Made by a program: the position numbers and the translations under genes
Assembly: GCA_964437425.1 (NCBI GenBank)
Contig: CAYTGO010000008.1
Span: forward strand, 1-64,000
Source: Scalindua sp964437425
Lineage (GTDB): Bacteria > Planctomycetota > Brocadiia > Brocadiales > Scalinduaceae
Length of the DNA: 64,000 nt
Reading direction: 5' to 3'
Notes under the pieces: model-generated
What the model was told of the DNA's origin: nothing
Database searches by the model: none
What the model saw: only the letters and a program-made list of their open reading frames with translations
Part shown: one piece after another, positions 44,116 to 51,947 of the stretch
Numbering within the stretch: position 1 is the stretch's first letter
Layout: each line of letters begins with the position of its first letter

Positions 44116-45237
44116 TCACCATCTAATATTCAACTGAACAAACCCCTTGTTCTCCTTATCCTCAGTCGCCTCGTTTTCCATTTCGTACTGCAGCTTGAAT
44201 ATGAAATGGTGCGACGGTGATAAGTTTATTCCAACGGCGATCCTGTCCATATCGCCCTCATCTGTTACGAGATCATCAGGATCAATAGAGTCGAACCGTC
44301 CCACAAACTCAATGTGCTCAATGTAATTAAATTCAGGCAAGAGTTTATATGAAGCCTGAATGTAATAACCCTCACGGTCAAAACTGCCTCCTGCATCCAA
44401 CGATCGTTCTACGTTACTCCATATATATTCACCCCGCATCTCAAAGCCACCTCTGCGAAATAACCCATCAACGCCCACAAAGTCCATCCTGAGCCTTTCA
44501 TCGTCATCGTACTTACCTGTGCTATAAGAACCGCCTATCTCCAGGTCTGGCAATATTTCAATACCCAGACGCCCTCCAAGCGAGATATCATCATTGTTAT
44601 CATCCAGATGCTGCTCCCCCTTTCCTTCGAAACTGGAGAGTCCGTTCGTTGCCGCAAACTCGTACTGCAATCTTGTATTATAGAGAAAAGGAACATTTCC
44701 GAATAGCTCCAACCCTTCATCAGAATATGTTCCAGGAATTATCTTTATGGATGGATTTGGTCTGTCCACGAGTTTATTGTTTACCGCGTTTTCTACCATT
44801 CTCTCAATACCAAAAGGATAATAGAATTTCCCTACTCTGAAAATGCATTTATCGTTGAACACATTCCAATCCAATGCACATCTCTCAAACTCATACACCT
44901 CAAACCCATCTTCTATCTCAAGCTCGGTAACAAACGACAGGTTCCTGAATATCTGCATTCCAGCCCAGAGGGTTATCTCTGTCTGATTAGATACTTTTGA
45001 CGAACCCTTTTCCGTTTCATCAAGCCCCTCCGAAAACGGTGCCCCCATACTGATATTGCCGTGAAACTCCGGTCGGAGTAGTTTCGGTTCAGGAAATTTT
45101 ATCTCATCTACATCAAAGTAGAGTCCATCAACTGTTTTATCCGGTTCTCTTTCATCACATCGTGCTAAATTCGATATATTTGTTAAGAGCAAAACCGTAA
45201 TAAATGCGTTTAGAAGTGTTTTATACAGAGGTCTCAA
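44116..45237 (-). CDS. outer-membrane porin-like beta-barrel (OprO/P-like)
   Basis: 373 residues. A signal peptide (to about residue 27) is followed by alternating hydrophobic/hydrophilic strands, with a C-terminal aromatic residue (LNIRW). The core motifs FRVGKFYYPFGIERMVEN and DEGLELFGN resemble phosphate-selective porins, usually needing more loops. It lies four bases from the start of the secreted-protein gene and five bases from the flavoprotein gene, so the three form a likely operon. It implies an outer membrane. Confidence 0.8.
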   Translation of the reverse strand: MRPLYKTLLNAFITVLLLTNISNLARCDEREPDKTVDGLYFDVDEIKFPEPKLLRPEFHGNISMGAPFSEGLDETEKGSSKVSNQTEITLWAGMQIFRNLSFVTELEIEDGFEVYEFERCALDWNVFNDKCIFRVGKFYYPFGIERMVENAVNNKLVDRPNPSIKIIPGTYSDEGLELFGNVPFLYNTRLQYEFAATNGLSSFEGKGEQHLDDNNDDISLGGRLGIEILPDLEIGGSYSTGKYDDDERLRMDFVGVDGLFRRGGFEMRGEYIWSNVERSLDAGGSFDREGYYIQASYKLLPEFNYIEHIEFVGRFDSIDPDDLVTDEGDMDRIAVGINLSPSHHFIFKLQYEMENEATEDKENKGFVQLNIRW

Positions 45238-45881
45238 TATGCTATCTCTTTACCACTCTCAAAATAAGGAAAAACGATAAGAAGTTTCTGTTCAATATCC
45301 GTTGTCACTGTTTCAAAGTCTTTAAGTCTTGGGCTGACGGCACCTGCCCCGAGAAAACCTGTACTTCCCAGGGTATTTCTGGCCTCTACAAACTTATTGA
45401 ATATCTCATCATGATATTCTGTACCATTCTGTTTATCATATTTTCTGACATTTCCGGAAAGCAGTAGAGTATAATATTCATCAGCAAGTCGCAGCCTGAC
45501 CTTTGCCCTCGTAAACATACGAAGCCCTTCGCTGATATTCCAATAGTATTTCTCTTTTATTGCAAGATATACAAGATTTGCCATTACTTTTACTACTTTC
45601 TGAAAATCGTGCTGAGACAGGCCTGCATTAAGTTCCGGCCTGAGATCCACGGCAAAAATATTCTTAACATCATCAATCCTGTCACTAATGGTATCTATGT
45701 CTCTCTTAATTCTCTCCCAATCACCCTTTTTACCATAGAAAATGACTGATTTGAAAACCGTAATAATAGGGTCATCGTTCTTCTTGTAACCGTATCCTTC
45801 AGAAGAACCCTGGCAAAAGATGACTATCAGAAGAGAATAAGAGAAAATTATGGAATATTTTTGTTTTAAGAAAATGGTCAT
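45234..45881 (-). CDS. secreted hypothetical protein
   Basis: 215 residues with an N-terminal signal peptide (hydrophobic SYSLLIVIFCQG). The rest is soluble and helical, with DRIDDVKNIFAVDLRPELNAGLSQHDF and a helical WNISEGLRMFTRAKVRL. It overlaps the porin gene by four bases (ATGA). I do not recognise a family. Confidence 0.65.
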   Translation of the reverse strand: MTIFLKQKYSIIFSYSLLIVIFCQGSSEGYGYKKNDDPIITVFKSVIFYGKKGDWERIKRDIDTISDRIDDVKNIFAVDLRPELNAGLSQHDFQKVVKVMANLVYLAIKEKYYWNISEGLRMFTRAKVRLRLADEYYTLLLSGNVRKYDKQNGTEYHDEIFNKFVEARNTLGSTGFLGAGAVSPRLKDFETVTTDIEQKLLIVFPYFESGKEIAY

Positions 45882-46290
45882 AATGCGTAATTTTACACGG
45901 AAAACAGATTCTTTACTTCATACTTGAGAGGATTACATTACAGTGTTTTTACTCATATAATAGACAAAAATATAAAGAATTCTATAAACGAGGAGAAATA
46001 GAAAAAGCTATAGCTCCGACTGACCCAAAAGGCCAGATAACAATATCTATGACTGTCCAATTTTGATGTTACTCCAATGAAAACATCGGGTTACTGACCG
46101 TGCCAAATTAGAACAGGAACAATTAACATATTCAATCATAAATATCAGAATTGACAGAAGTTATATATTGTATTGAAACAATAAATTCGTACTTGACATA
46201 AAATTAGCTATTTGTTAGATTATCAAAAATTTTAGATACAAAACTCCATTAACTTATTACAGAAAATGCGTTTGAAAGGAGAAGGAAGTA
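45882..46290. other. intergenic region upstream of the coiled-coil gene
   Basis: About 409 bases with no coding frame; it contains the promoter at 46193-46221. Confidence 0.35.
46193..46221 (+). promoter_or_regulatory. promoter of the coiled-coil membrane protein gene
   Basis: TTGACA (46193-46198), a 17-base spacer and TAGATT (46216-46221). Confidence 0.6.
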
Positions 46291-46770
46291 ATGGCTACAG
46301 GAAAAGTTAAAATTTTTGCCACAACGACTGCCTTATTTGCTGTTTGTGCAGTTATATTTTTCACACTGGCAATTACCGCTATTGGTAAATATACAGCTCA
46401 ATTAAAAAGAGTACATCATATGGAGCAACAGATTTTAACAGGTAAGGCCGAGATTTTGAAGGTACCTGAAATGATTGGCCAGCTGAGGAAAGTTGACAAG
46501 GAAAAAAGTCAATTAGAAATGGAAGTTGCTGAACTTACAGAAGCAAGTGAAGAATTTGACGGAGAACTTGCTGATCTGCAGAAAGAATTGACTTTGATGA
46601 CAGTAGCGAATCTTGTACTTGAAGCTGATAAGGCTGGTTACACAAAGAATCTGATTGAAGCAAGACAAGCTGTTACAGAGTTAAAGGAACAGATGGGCAC
46701 CAATGATGGTGGCGCCAGGATAGACGCGATGGATGAGATCGAAAAGACACTGATCGAATTGCCATATTGA
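46291..46770 (+). CDS. membrane-anchored coiled-coil protein
   Basis: 159 residues with a strong AAGGAGAAGG site. One membrane helix (about 10-30) precedes a coiled coil of about 90 residues with heptad-like Leu/Glu/Lys (ELTEASEEFDGELADLQKEL). The function is unknown; such proteins are often envelope scaffolds. The gene is alone, with its own promoter and a strong terminator. Confidence 0.75.
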   Translation: MATGKVKIFATTTALFAVCAVIFFTLAITAIGKYTAQLKRVHHMEQQILTGKAEILKVPEMIGQLRKVDKEKSQLEMEVAELTEASEEFDGELADLQKELTLMTVANLVLEADKAGYTKNLIEARQAVTELKEQMGTNDGGARIDAMDEIEKTLIELPY

Positions 46771-46866
46771 ACTATTTCCGGAAACGGCGCACAAATCTGT
46801 AAAAGTAGTAATGGAGAAATCTCTAAATAAATATTAGAGCAGACACACTTATTCTTTTTACATACA

Positions 46867-46910
46867 AATTAAGCCTTATCTCACCTGTTGGGATAAGGCT
46901 TAATTTTTTT
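46867..46910 (+). terminator. intrinsic terminator of the coiled-coil gene
   Basis: A perfect 14-bp stem (46867-46880 with 46892-46905), an 11-base loop and a T-run to 46910. Confidence 0.9.
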
Positions 46911-46995
46911 AGTAACCCTAGCCTGCAAGCACTACAAAACACAATACTCCCCTTTTACCACAATCCCGTCTATACATATCTGAAATACCAATACA

Positions 46996-47023
46996 TTGAC
47001 ACTATGCCGTATTTTGCTATAAT
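46996..47023 (+). promoter_or_regulatory. consensus sigma-70 promoter of the DUF362 gene
   Basis: TTGACA and TATAAT exactly, spacer 16, about 95 bases upstream of the DUF362 start: the best sigma-70-type match I found in the window. Confidence 0.7.
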
Positions 47024-47118
47024 AATTTTTAAGTTAAAGACAGGATTGTGTATTGATTTGGCAGGAGATGTTATTCCAAAATTTCCAACACACATAGTCG
47101 CAATAACAATTAAAAGAA

Positions 47119-48141
47119 ATGTCTATCAAAAAATCGAGGAGAGAATTCCTAAAAGATGCAACTACTATAGGAACCGGGCTCTGCACTTCATCTCTCTTGT
47201 TAAGTAACAATTACTTCCTCAAGACTCTTTACGCAGAAGATAGAGCATCATTAAGATCAAAAGTAATACTGGCAAAAGACAAACGATTCATAAATGCTAA
47301 CGGAGCAGTAGATGCGTCTGTTATCAGTATGGCCATAGACAGCGCACTATTAAAAATTACGAATTCAAAAAAACCTCTAGACGCATGGAGAAGCCTCTTC
47401 AACAAGAATGATATTGTAGGCATTAAACTTAATTGCTTGGCTGGAAACAGGTTTTCACCTCATACTCAAATAGTTGAAGCGATCATAAACGGTGTAAAAT
47501 CCACCGGTGTGAGAGAAAGTAACATAATAATATTCGAAAGATTCAACAGAGAGCTGGAAAATGCCGGATTTAACATTCGTAGAGGAAGCAATGGCTTCAG
47601 GTGCTTTGGCACAGATGATCTCCCTTCAGGTGGGTACGACTCCAGGCCACTGATCATGGGTAGCATTGGAAGCTGCTTCAGTAAGATAGCATCATCACTC
47701 TGCACGGCAATAGTAAATGTCCCGGTACTAAAGGATCATGATCTCGCAGGCGTATCTATAGGGATGAAAAACTTCTTTGGAATTATACATAACCCTAATA
47801 AATACCACGATAGTAATTGCAATCCTTACGTTGCCGACCTCAACAGCCATCCCTTTATAAAAGACAAGTTAAGATTAATTGTCTGTGATGCTCTGAAAGC
47901 GCAATACCATGGTGGTCCGGCCTTCAAGCCACAATGGACGTGGGATTTCCAGGGAATGTTGATAGGAACTGATCCTGTTGCTCTGGATCGTGTCGGAACC
48001 CAGATTATTGAGAAAAAAAGAAGAGAGGTGAACATGTCATCTCTTAAAGAGGCGGGGAGAGAGCCAAAGTACATTCAAACTGCGGCACGTTTAGGCCTGG
48101 GAGTTGACGATCCGTCGCTAATAGACGTCATAGCTATATAG
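47119..48141 (+). CDS. Tat-exported DUF362 protein
   Basis: 340 residues. The N-terminus has a twin-arginine signal (KSRREFLKD, then a hydrophobic stretch), so the folded protein is exported. The DUF362 core shows NIIIFERFNRELENAG, NVPVLKDHDLAGVSIGMKNFFG and GTDPVALDRVGT. Unlike some DUF362 proteins, no ferredoxin domain follows. The biochemical role is unknown. It starts the run that leads into the sugar-nucleotide genes. Confidence 0.85.
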   Translation: MSIKKSRREFLKDATTIGTGLCTSSLLLSNNYFLKTLYAEDRASLRSKVILAKDKRFINANGAVDASVISMAIDSALLKITNSKKPLDAWRSLFNKNDIVGIKLNCLAGNRFSPHTQIVEAIINGVKSTGVRESNIIIFERFNRELENAGFNIRRGSNGFRCFGTDDLPSGGYDSRPLIMGSIGSCFSKIASSLCTAIVNVPVLKDHDLAGVSIGMKNFFGIIHNPNKYHDSNCNPYVADLNSHPFIKDKLRLIVCDALKAQYHGGPAFKPQWTWDFQGMLIGTDPVALDRVGTQIIEKKRREVNMSSLKEAGREPKYIQTAARLGLGVDDPSLIDVIAI

Positions 48142-48154
48142 AAAGGTATCACTG

Positions 48155-49210
48155 ATGTATAAAAACTTGTTAGTTACCGGTGGATGTGGTTTTATCGGAG
48201 CAAACTTTATCCGTTATCTCCTTGAGGAATCTGATTTTTCAGGAAGGGTAATTAATATAGACAATCTGACTTACGCCGGAAACCCTGATAACTTAAGCGG
48301 AATTGAGGAAGGCTTTCCTGACAGATATAGATTTGACAAGATTGACATATGTGATAAAGAAAAAGTTACAAAAATATTCGACAAATATCAAATTGACAGC
48401 GTTTGCCACTTTGCAGCAGAATCTCATGTTGACAGATCTATCGTCAACCCTGACACATTTATTCAGACCAACATAATTGGAACCTTTAATCTGTTAGAAA
48501 TTGCCAGAAGCCAGATGGACAACATCAAGCTTTTTCACCATGTCAGCACAGATGAGGTTTTTGGTAGTCTGGGCAAAGAAGGCTTTTTTACGGAAGAAAC
48601 GTCTTATAAACCTAACAGCCCTTATGCTTCATCCAAGGCATCTTCTGATCACCTTGTGAGGGCATACTATAAGACCTATGGCCTTCCCATTACAATATCC
48701 AATTGCTCCAACAACTATGGCCCATTCCAGTTTCCTGAAAAAATGATTCCCCTGATGATCCTTAACGCCATTGAGGGTGAATCTCTGCCTGTTTATGGCG
48801 ATGGCCTACATATCAGAGATTGGTTATACGTGAGAGATCACTGCACAGCAGTCTGGATGATTATGAAAAAAGGAAATCACGGCGAGACGTATAATGTCGG
48901 TGGCAATAATGAATTGGAAAATTTGAAACTTGTTGAGATGATTTGTGAAATACTGGACGAGCACAAAAAGATGCCAGATCATCACCCACGAAAAGAGTTG
49001 ATTACGTTTGTAAAGGACAGGCCGGGGCACGACAGAAGATATGCAATTGATTTCAGCAAATTGAAAAATACCTTAGGTTGGTCTCCGGAGGAATCATTTG
49101 AAACAGGTATCAAAAAAACTATCCAGTGGTATCTTGAAAATACGAGTTGGACAGACAGGGTGAAAAGCGGTGAATACCTATCATGGGTGAAGTCACATTA
49201 CGATGTTTAG
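48155..49210 (+). CDS. rfbB: dTDP-glucose 4,6-dehydratase
   Basis: 351 residues, normal length. A Rossmann opening GGCGFIGANFIRYL, the catalytic Asp/Glu region (HVSTDEVFGSLG) and the YxxxK motif (YASSKASSD) are present, followed by NNYGPFQFPEK. It turns dTDP-glucose into dTDP-4-keto-6-deoxyglucose in the cytoplasm. rfbC follows; rfbA and rfbD are not in the window. It is 13 bases after the DUF362 gene. Confidence 0.95.
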   Translation: MYKNLLVTGGCGFIGANFIRYLLEESDFSGRVINIDNLTYAGNPDNLSGIEEGFPDRYRFDKIDICDKEKVTKIFDKYQIDSVCHFAAESHVDRSIVNPDTFIQTNIIGTFNLLEIARSQMDNIKLFHHVSTDEVFGSLGKEGFFTEETSYKPNSPYASSKASSDHLVRAYYKTYGLPITISNCSNNYGPFQFPEKMIPLMILNAIEGESLPVYGDGLHIRDWLYVRDHCTAVWMIMKKGNHGETYNVGGNNELENLKLVEMICEILDEHKKMPDHHPRKELITFVKDRPGHDRRYAIDFSKLKNTLGWSPEESFETGIKKTIQWYLENTSWTDRVKSGEYLSWVKSHYDV

Positions 49211-49274
49211 TCATTAAAATTAATATAAAAACCGTACCTAACAAGTAAATTTTAATAAAATGGAGATTTAGAAA

Positions 49275-49835
49275 TTGTCTATTAAATGTACTGAAACAGA
49301 TCTTCCCGGCGTCTTACTGATTGACCCCAGGGTCTTTGATGATTCCAGGGGGTTTTTCATGGAAACGTTCCATCAGAAGAAATATGCTGAAGCAGGCATT
49401 GATCATTCCTTTATTCAGGATAATTATTCACATTCAACGCGAGGGACTCTAAGAGGTCTACACTATCAACTGAACCACCCACAGGGCAAATTGGTTTATG
49501 TTATTACGGGTGAAATCTATGATGTTGCTGTTGATATACGCCGAGGCTCTCCCGGGTTTGGCAAATGGACAGGGCAGTATCTTTCCGACAAAAACAGAAG
49601 ACAGATTTTTGTTCCCGAAGGTTTTGCTCACGGTTTTTGTGTTCTCAGTGAAACTGCAGACGTATTATATAAAACAACAGATTTGTATAACCCTGATGAT
49701 GAATATGGAGTGTTATGGTCTGATCCGGCAATCGGAATAGACTGGCCTGTAGAGGTACCAGTTGTGTCAGACAAAGACAAACTATTTCCGGGACTAAAAG
49801 AGGCACCTGAAACAAATCTTCCAATTTACAAATGA
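49275..49835 (+). CDS. rfbC: dTDP-4-dehydrorhamnose 3,5-epimerase
   Basis: 186 residues starting at a TTG with a GGAG site about 10 bases upstream. The cupin-fold motifs are intact: RGFFMETFHQKKY, DNYSHSTRGTLRGLHYQ (catalytic His) and PEGFAHGFCVLSE. It acts on the product of RfbB, leading to dTDP-rhamnose, so a rhamnose-containing surface polysaccharide is likely. Confidence 0.94.
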   Translation: MSIKCTETDLPGVLLIDPRVFDDSRGFFMETFHQKKYAEAGIDHSFIQDNYSHSTRGTLRGLHYQLNHPQGKLVYVITGEIYDVAVDIRRGSPGFGKWTGQYLSDKNRRQIFVPEGFAHGFCVLSETADVLYKTTDLYNPDDEYGVLWSDPAIGIDWPVEVPVVSDKDKLFPGLKEAPETNLPIYK

Positions 49836-49941
49836 TGTACCCACACGCAGAATGACGTAACGCTGAGCGGAGTCGAAGTTCTATAAATATTGAAATGTCT
49901 ATACATCAAGTTAGACTTCTAATTTATACGGTACAAATAAT

Positions 49942-51318
49942 TTGAAAGAAAATGCAAACCTTGAGCTAGATGACGGTGCAAAGATTGCGGTCTTAGGAGG
50001 AGGCCCTGCAGGTTCATTTTTCAGTATTTTTGCCCTTAAACTAGCTAAACAAATTGGAAAGGACATTGACCTTACTATTTATGAAAGCAAAGACTTCTCA
50101 CACGACGGCCCTTCCAGCTGCAATATGTGTGCGGGGGTTATCTCTGAATCCCTGGTACAAATGCTTGCTATCGAAGGGATTTGCCTGAAGTCTCCGATCG
50201 TTCAACGCGCCATTGATACCTACTGTTTTCAGACAACCGGTGGAGATGTATTTCTTAACAGCCCCAGTAAGCAGAAAGGAATTGCTACTGTTTATAGGGG
50301 AGGAGGTCCGGTTAATAAAACAGCATCAGAAACAGACAATGAACACGAGACTGAAAGAAAGAGCTTTGATGATTTCCTATTGGATTGTGCAGAAAAAGAA
50401 GGTGCAAAAGTTGAAAACATAAGAGTAGAAGATATCAAGCTGAATGACGGAAGGCCCATAATATTTTCAAAGAAAGGCCAGCTTCCGGATGCTGATCTCG
50501 TAGTTGGCGCCTGTGGAATAAATACAAAAACCACTCAGGTATTCGAAGAACTCGGAACTGGCTATACCCTCCCTACCACAATCAAGGCGTACCAGTCAGA
50601 GATACACATAGGAGAACAACATGTATCAGATCTGTTTGGTAATGCCGTATACGTATTCCTTATCAACCAACCTGGAGTAAAGTTTGCTGCTATAACACCG
50701 AAAGGTTCGTATGTAACCATTAGTATGCTCGGTAAAGATGTAACCAGACAAACCGTAATGGATTTCCTCAACCACCCTGAGGTAAGGAACAAATTTCCTG
50801 ATTCATGGAGTATTCCCGATGCTTTCTGTCGTTGCATACCAAAGATTAATGTGGGAGCCGCCAGTCACCCTTTCTCCGACAGAATAGTAATGATAGGAGA
50901 TGCAAGTTCTGCACGTTTATATAAAGATGGAATTGGTTCCGCTTATCTTACAGCAAAGGCAGCGGCTAACACTGCGATTCTATATGGAGTAAGTGAAACG
51001 GATTTCCGTAAGTACTACTATCCATCATGCCGTAAAATCAATCGAGACAATCTTTTTGGCAAGATAATGTTTTCGTTTACAGATATTATTAATCAGACAC
51101 CTATCCTTCGTGAGGCACTGTTAAATGCTACACGATATGAACAAATACATCCTGAGACCGGTTTCAAGTGCAGTACAATACTGTGGGATACGTTCACAGG
51201 CAATGAACAGTACACAGATATTTTTCTGCGAGCATTTAACTACAAACTGTTACTAAGGATCCTAGTAAATATCTTTAATGCTATTTTTATTCGATTTAAA
51301 AAATCTGGAGATAATTAA
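49942..51318 (+). CDS. geranylgeranyl-reductase-like FAD oxidoreductase
   Basis: 458 residues starting at a TTG without a clear ribosome site. The FAD-binding motif VLGGGPAGSFFSIFAL is near the N-terminus, and the second nucleotide motif RIVMIGDASSARLYKDGIGSA is at about 310. A Cys-rich CNMCAGVISESL stretch lies near 57. The fold matches the geranylgeranyl reductase/halogenase group; reduction of isoprenoid or lipid double bonds is one option. Its stop overlaps the CAP_ED gene start. Confidence 0.75.
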   Translation: MKENANLELDDGAKIAVLGGGPAGSFFSIFALKLAKQIGKDIDLTIYESKDFSHDGPSSCNMCAGVISESLVQMLAIEGICLKSPIVQRAIDTYCFQTTGGDVFLNSPSKQKGIATVYRGGGPVNKTASETDNEHETERKSFDDFLLDCAEKEGAKVENIRVEDIKLNDGRPIIFSKKGQLPDADLVVGACGINTKTTQVFEELGTGYTLPTTIKAYQSEIHIGEQHVSDLFGNAVYVFLINQPGVKFAAITPKGSYVTISMLGKDVTRQTVMDFLNHPEVRNKFPDSWSIPDAFCRCIPKINVGAASHPFSDRIVMIGDASSARLYKDGIGSAYLTAKAAANTAILYGVSETDFRKYYYPSCRKINRDNLFGKIMFSFTDIINQTPILREALLNATRYEQIHPETGFKCSTILWDTFTGNEQYTDIFLRAFNYKLLLRILVNIFNAIFIRFKKSGDN

Positions 51319-51728
51319 TGAAGGACGAAGAAGGTTCTTTAGGAAAGAACTATAAGGATGGAGACAATATATTCAAAGAGAATTCTGTAGGCAGAGAGAT
51401 GTATATTATCTTAACAGGAAGAGTTAAAGTAATAAAAGAAAAAGAAGGTGTGGAAACTACACTTGCAATCCTGGAGGAAGGAGATTTTTTCGGAGAGATG
51501 TCACTGTTTGACAATAACCCGCGTTCTGCTACCGTAAAGGCGATGGGAAATGTAAAACTTCTAGAAATAAATCAGAAAAATTTCTTAAAAAAAATCAGTA
51601 GAGATCCCAGCTTAGCATTCAGGATGCTGGAAAAAATGAGTCAACGTATCAGAAAAACAGATGACAAAATTCTAAATTGCACCGTAGAAATAAAAGATTT
51701 TATTGAAGATCATCAGGAGTTTATTTAA
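51318..51728 (+). CDS. cyclic-nucleotide-binding (CAP_ED) protein
   Basis: 136 residues, a single cyclic-nucleotide-binding barrel with GDNIFKENSVGREMYIILTG, EGDFFGEMSLFDNNPRSATVKA and a C-terminal helix. The phosphate-binding cassette (FGEMSLFDNNPRSA) is intact. There is no HTH, so it is not a CRP-like activator by itself. It shares one base with the flavoprotein stop (TAATG), so it may allosterically control that protein. Confidence 0.9.
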   Translation: MKDEEGSLGKNYKDGDNIFKENSVGREMYIILTGRVKVIKEKEGVETTLAILEEGDFFGEMSLFDNNPRSATVKAMGNVKLLEINQKNFLKKISRDPSLAFRMLEKMSQRIRKTDDKILNCTVEIKDFIEDHQEFI

Positions 51729-51789
51729 AGAAAGATTCTTTCCATGTTAAGCTATTTAAGATAAAATACTTCAAATAGCACAGCTAATC

Positions 51790-51828
51790 GCTATATCTTC
51801 TACACCAGATCTTTGCAGAAGATATAGC
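51790..51828 (+). terminator. hairpin after the CAP_ED gene
   Basis: GCTATATCTTCT and AGAAGATATAGC form a perfect 12-bp stem with a 15-base loop, followed by a weak T-rich stretch. Confidence 0.6.
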
Positions 51829-51947
51829 TTCATTTATAGAAAATCCTTATCTATTACATTCTAGCGGTGTACGTATGTATTCAGAATATTTTTATAATCC
51901 TACTAACTATTATTAACTAAAATCTGTAAAAGTTGAGAGACGCACTT

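Larger units (their letters stand above)
46771..47118. other. intergenic region with terminator and strong promoter
   Basis: Holds the terminator at 46867-46910 and the promoter at 46996-47023; no gene is evident. Confidence 0.5.

Noticed and set aside
47004..47207. 67-residue plus-strand frame
   Set aside because: It overlaps the Tat signal of the DUF362 gene in another frame and lacks a ribosome site.
49850..49885. GCTGAGCGGAGTCGAAG stretch as a regulatory site
   Set aside because: A short motif of this type recurs between genes in many bacterial genomes and no symmetry or position supports regulation here.
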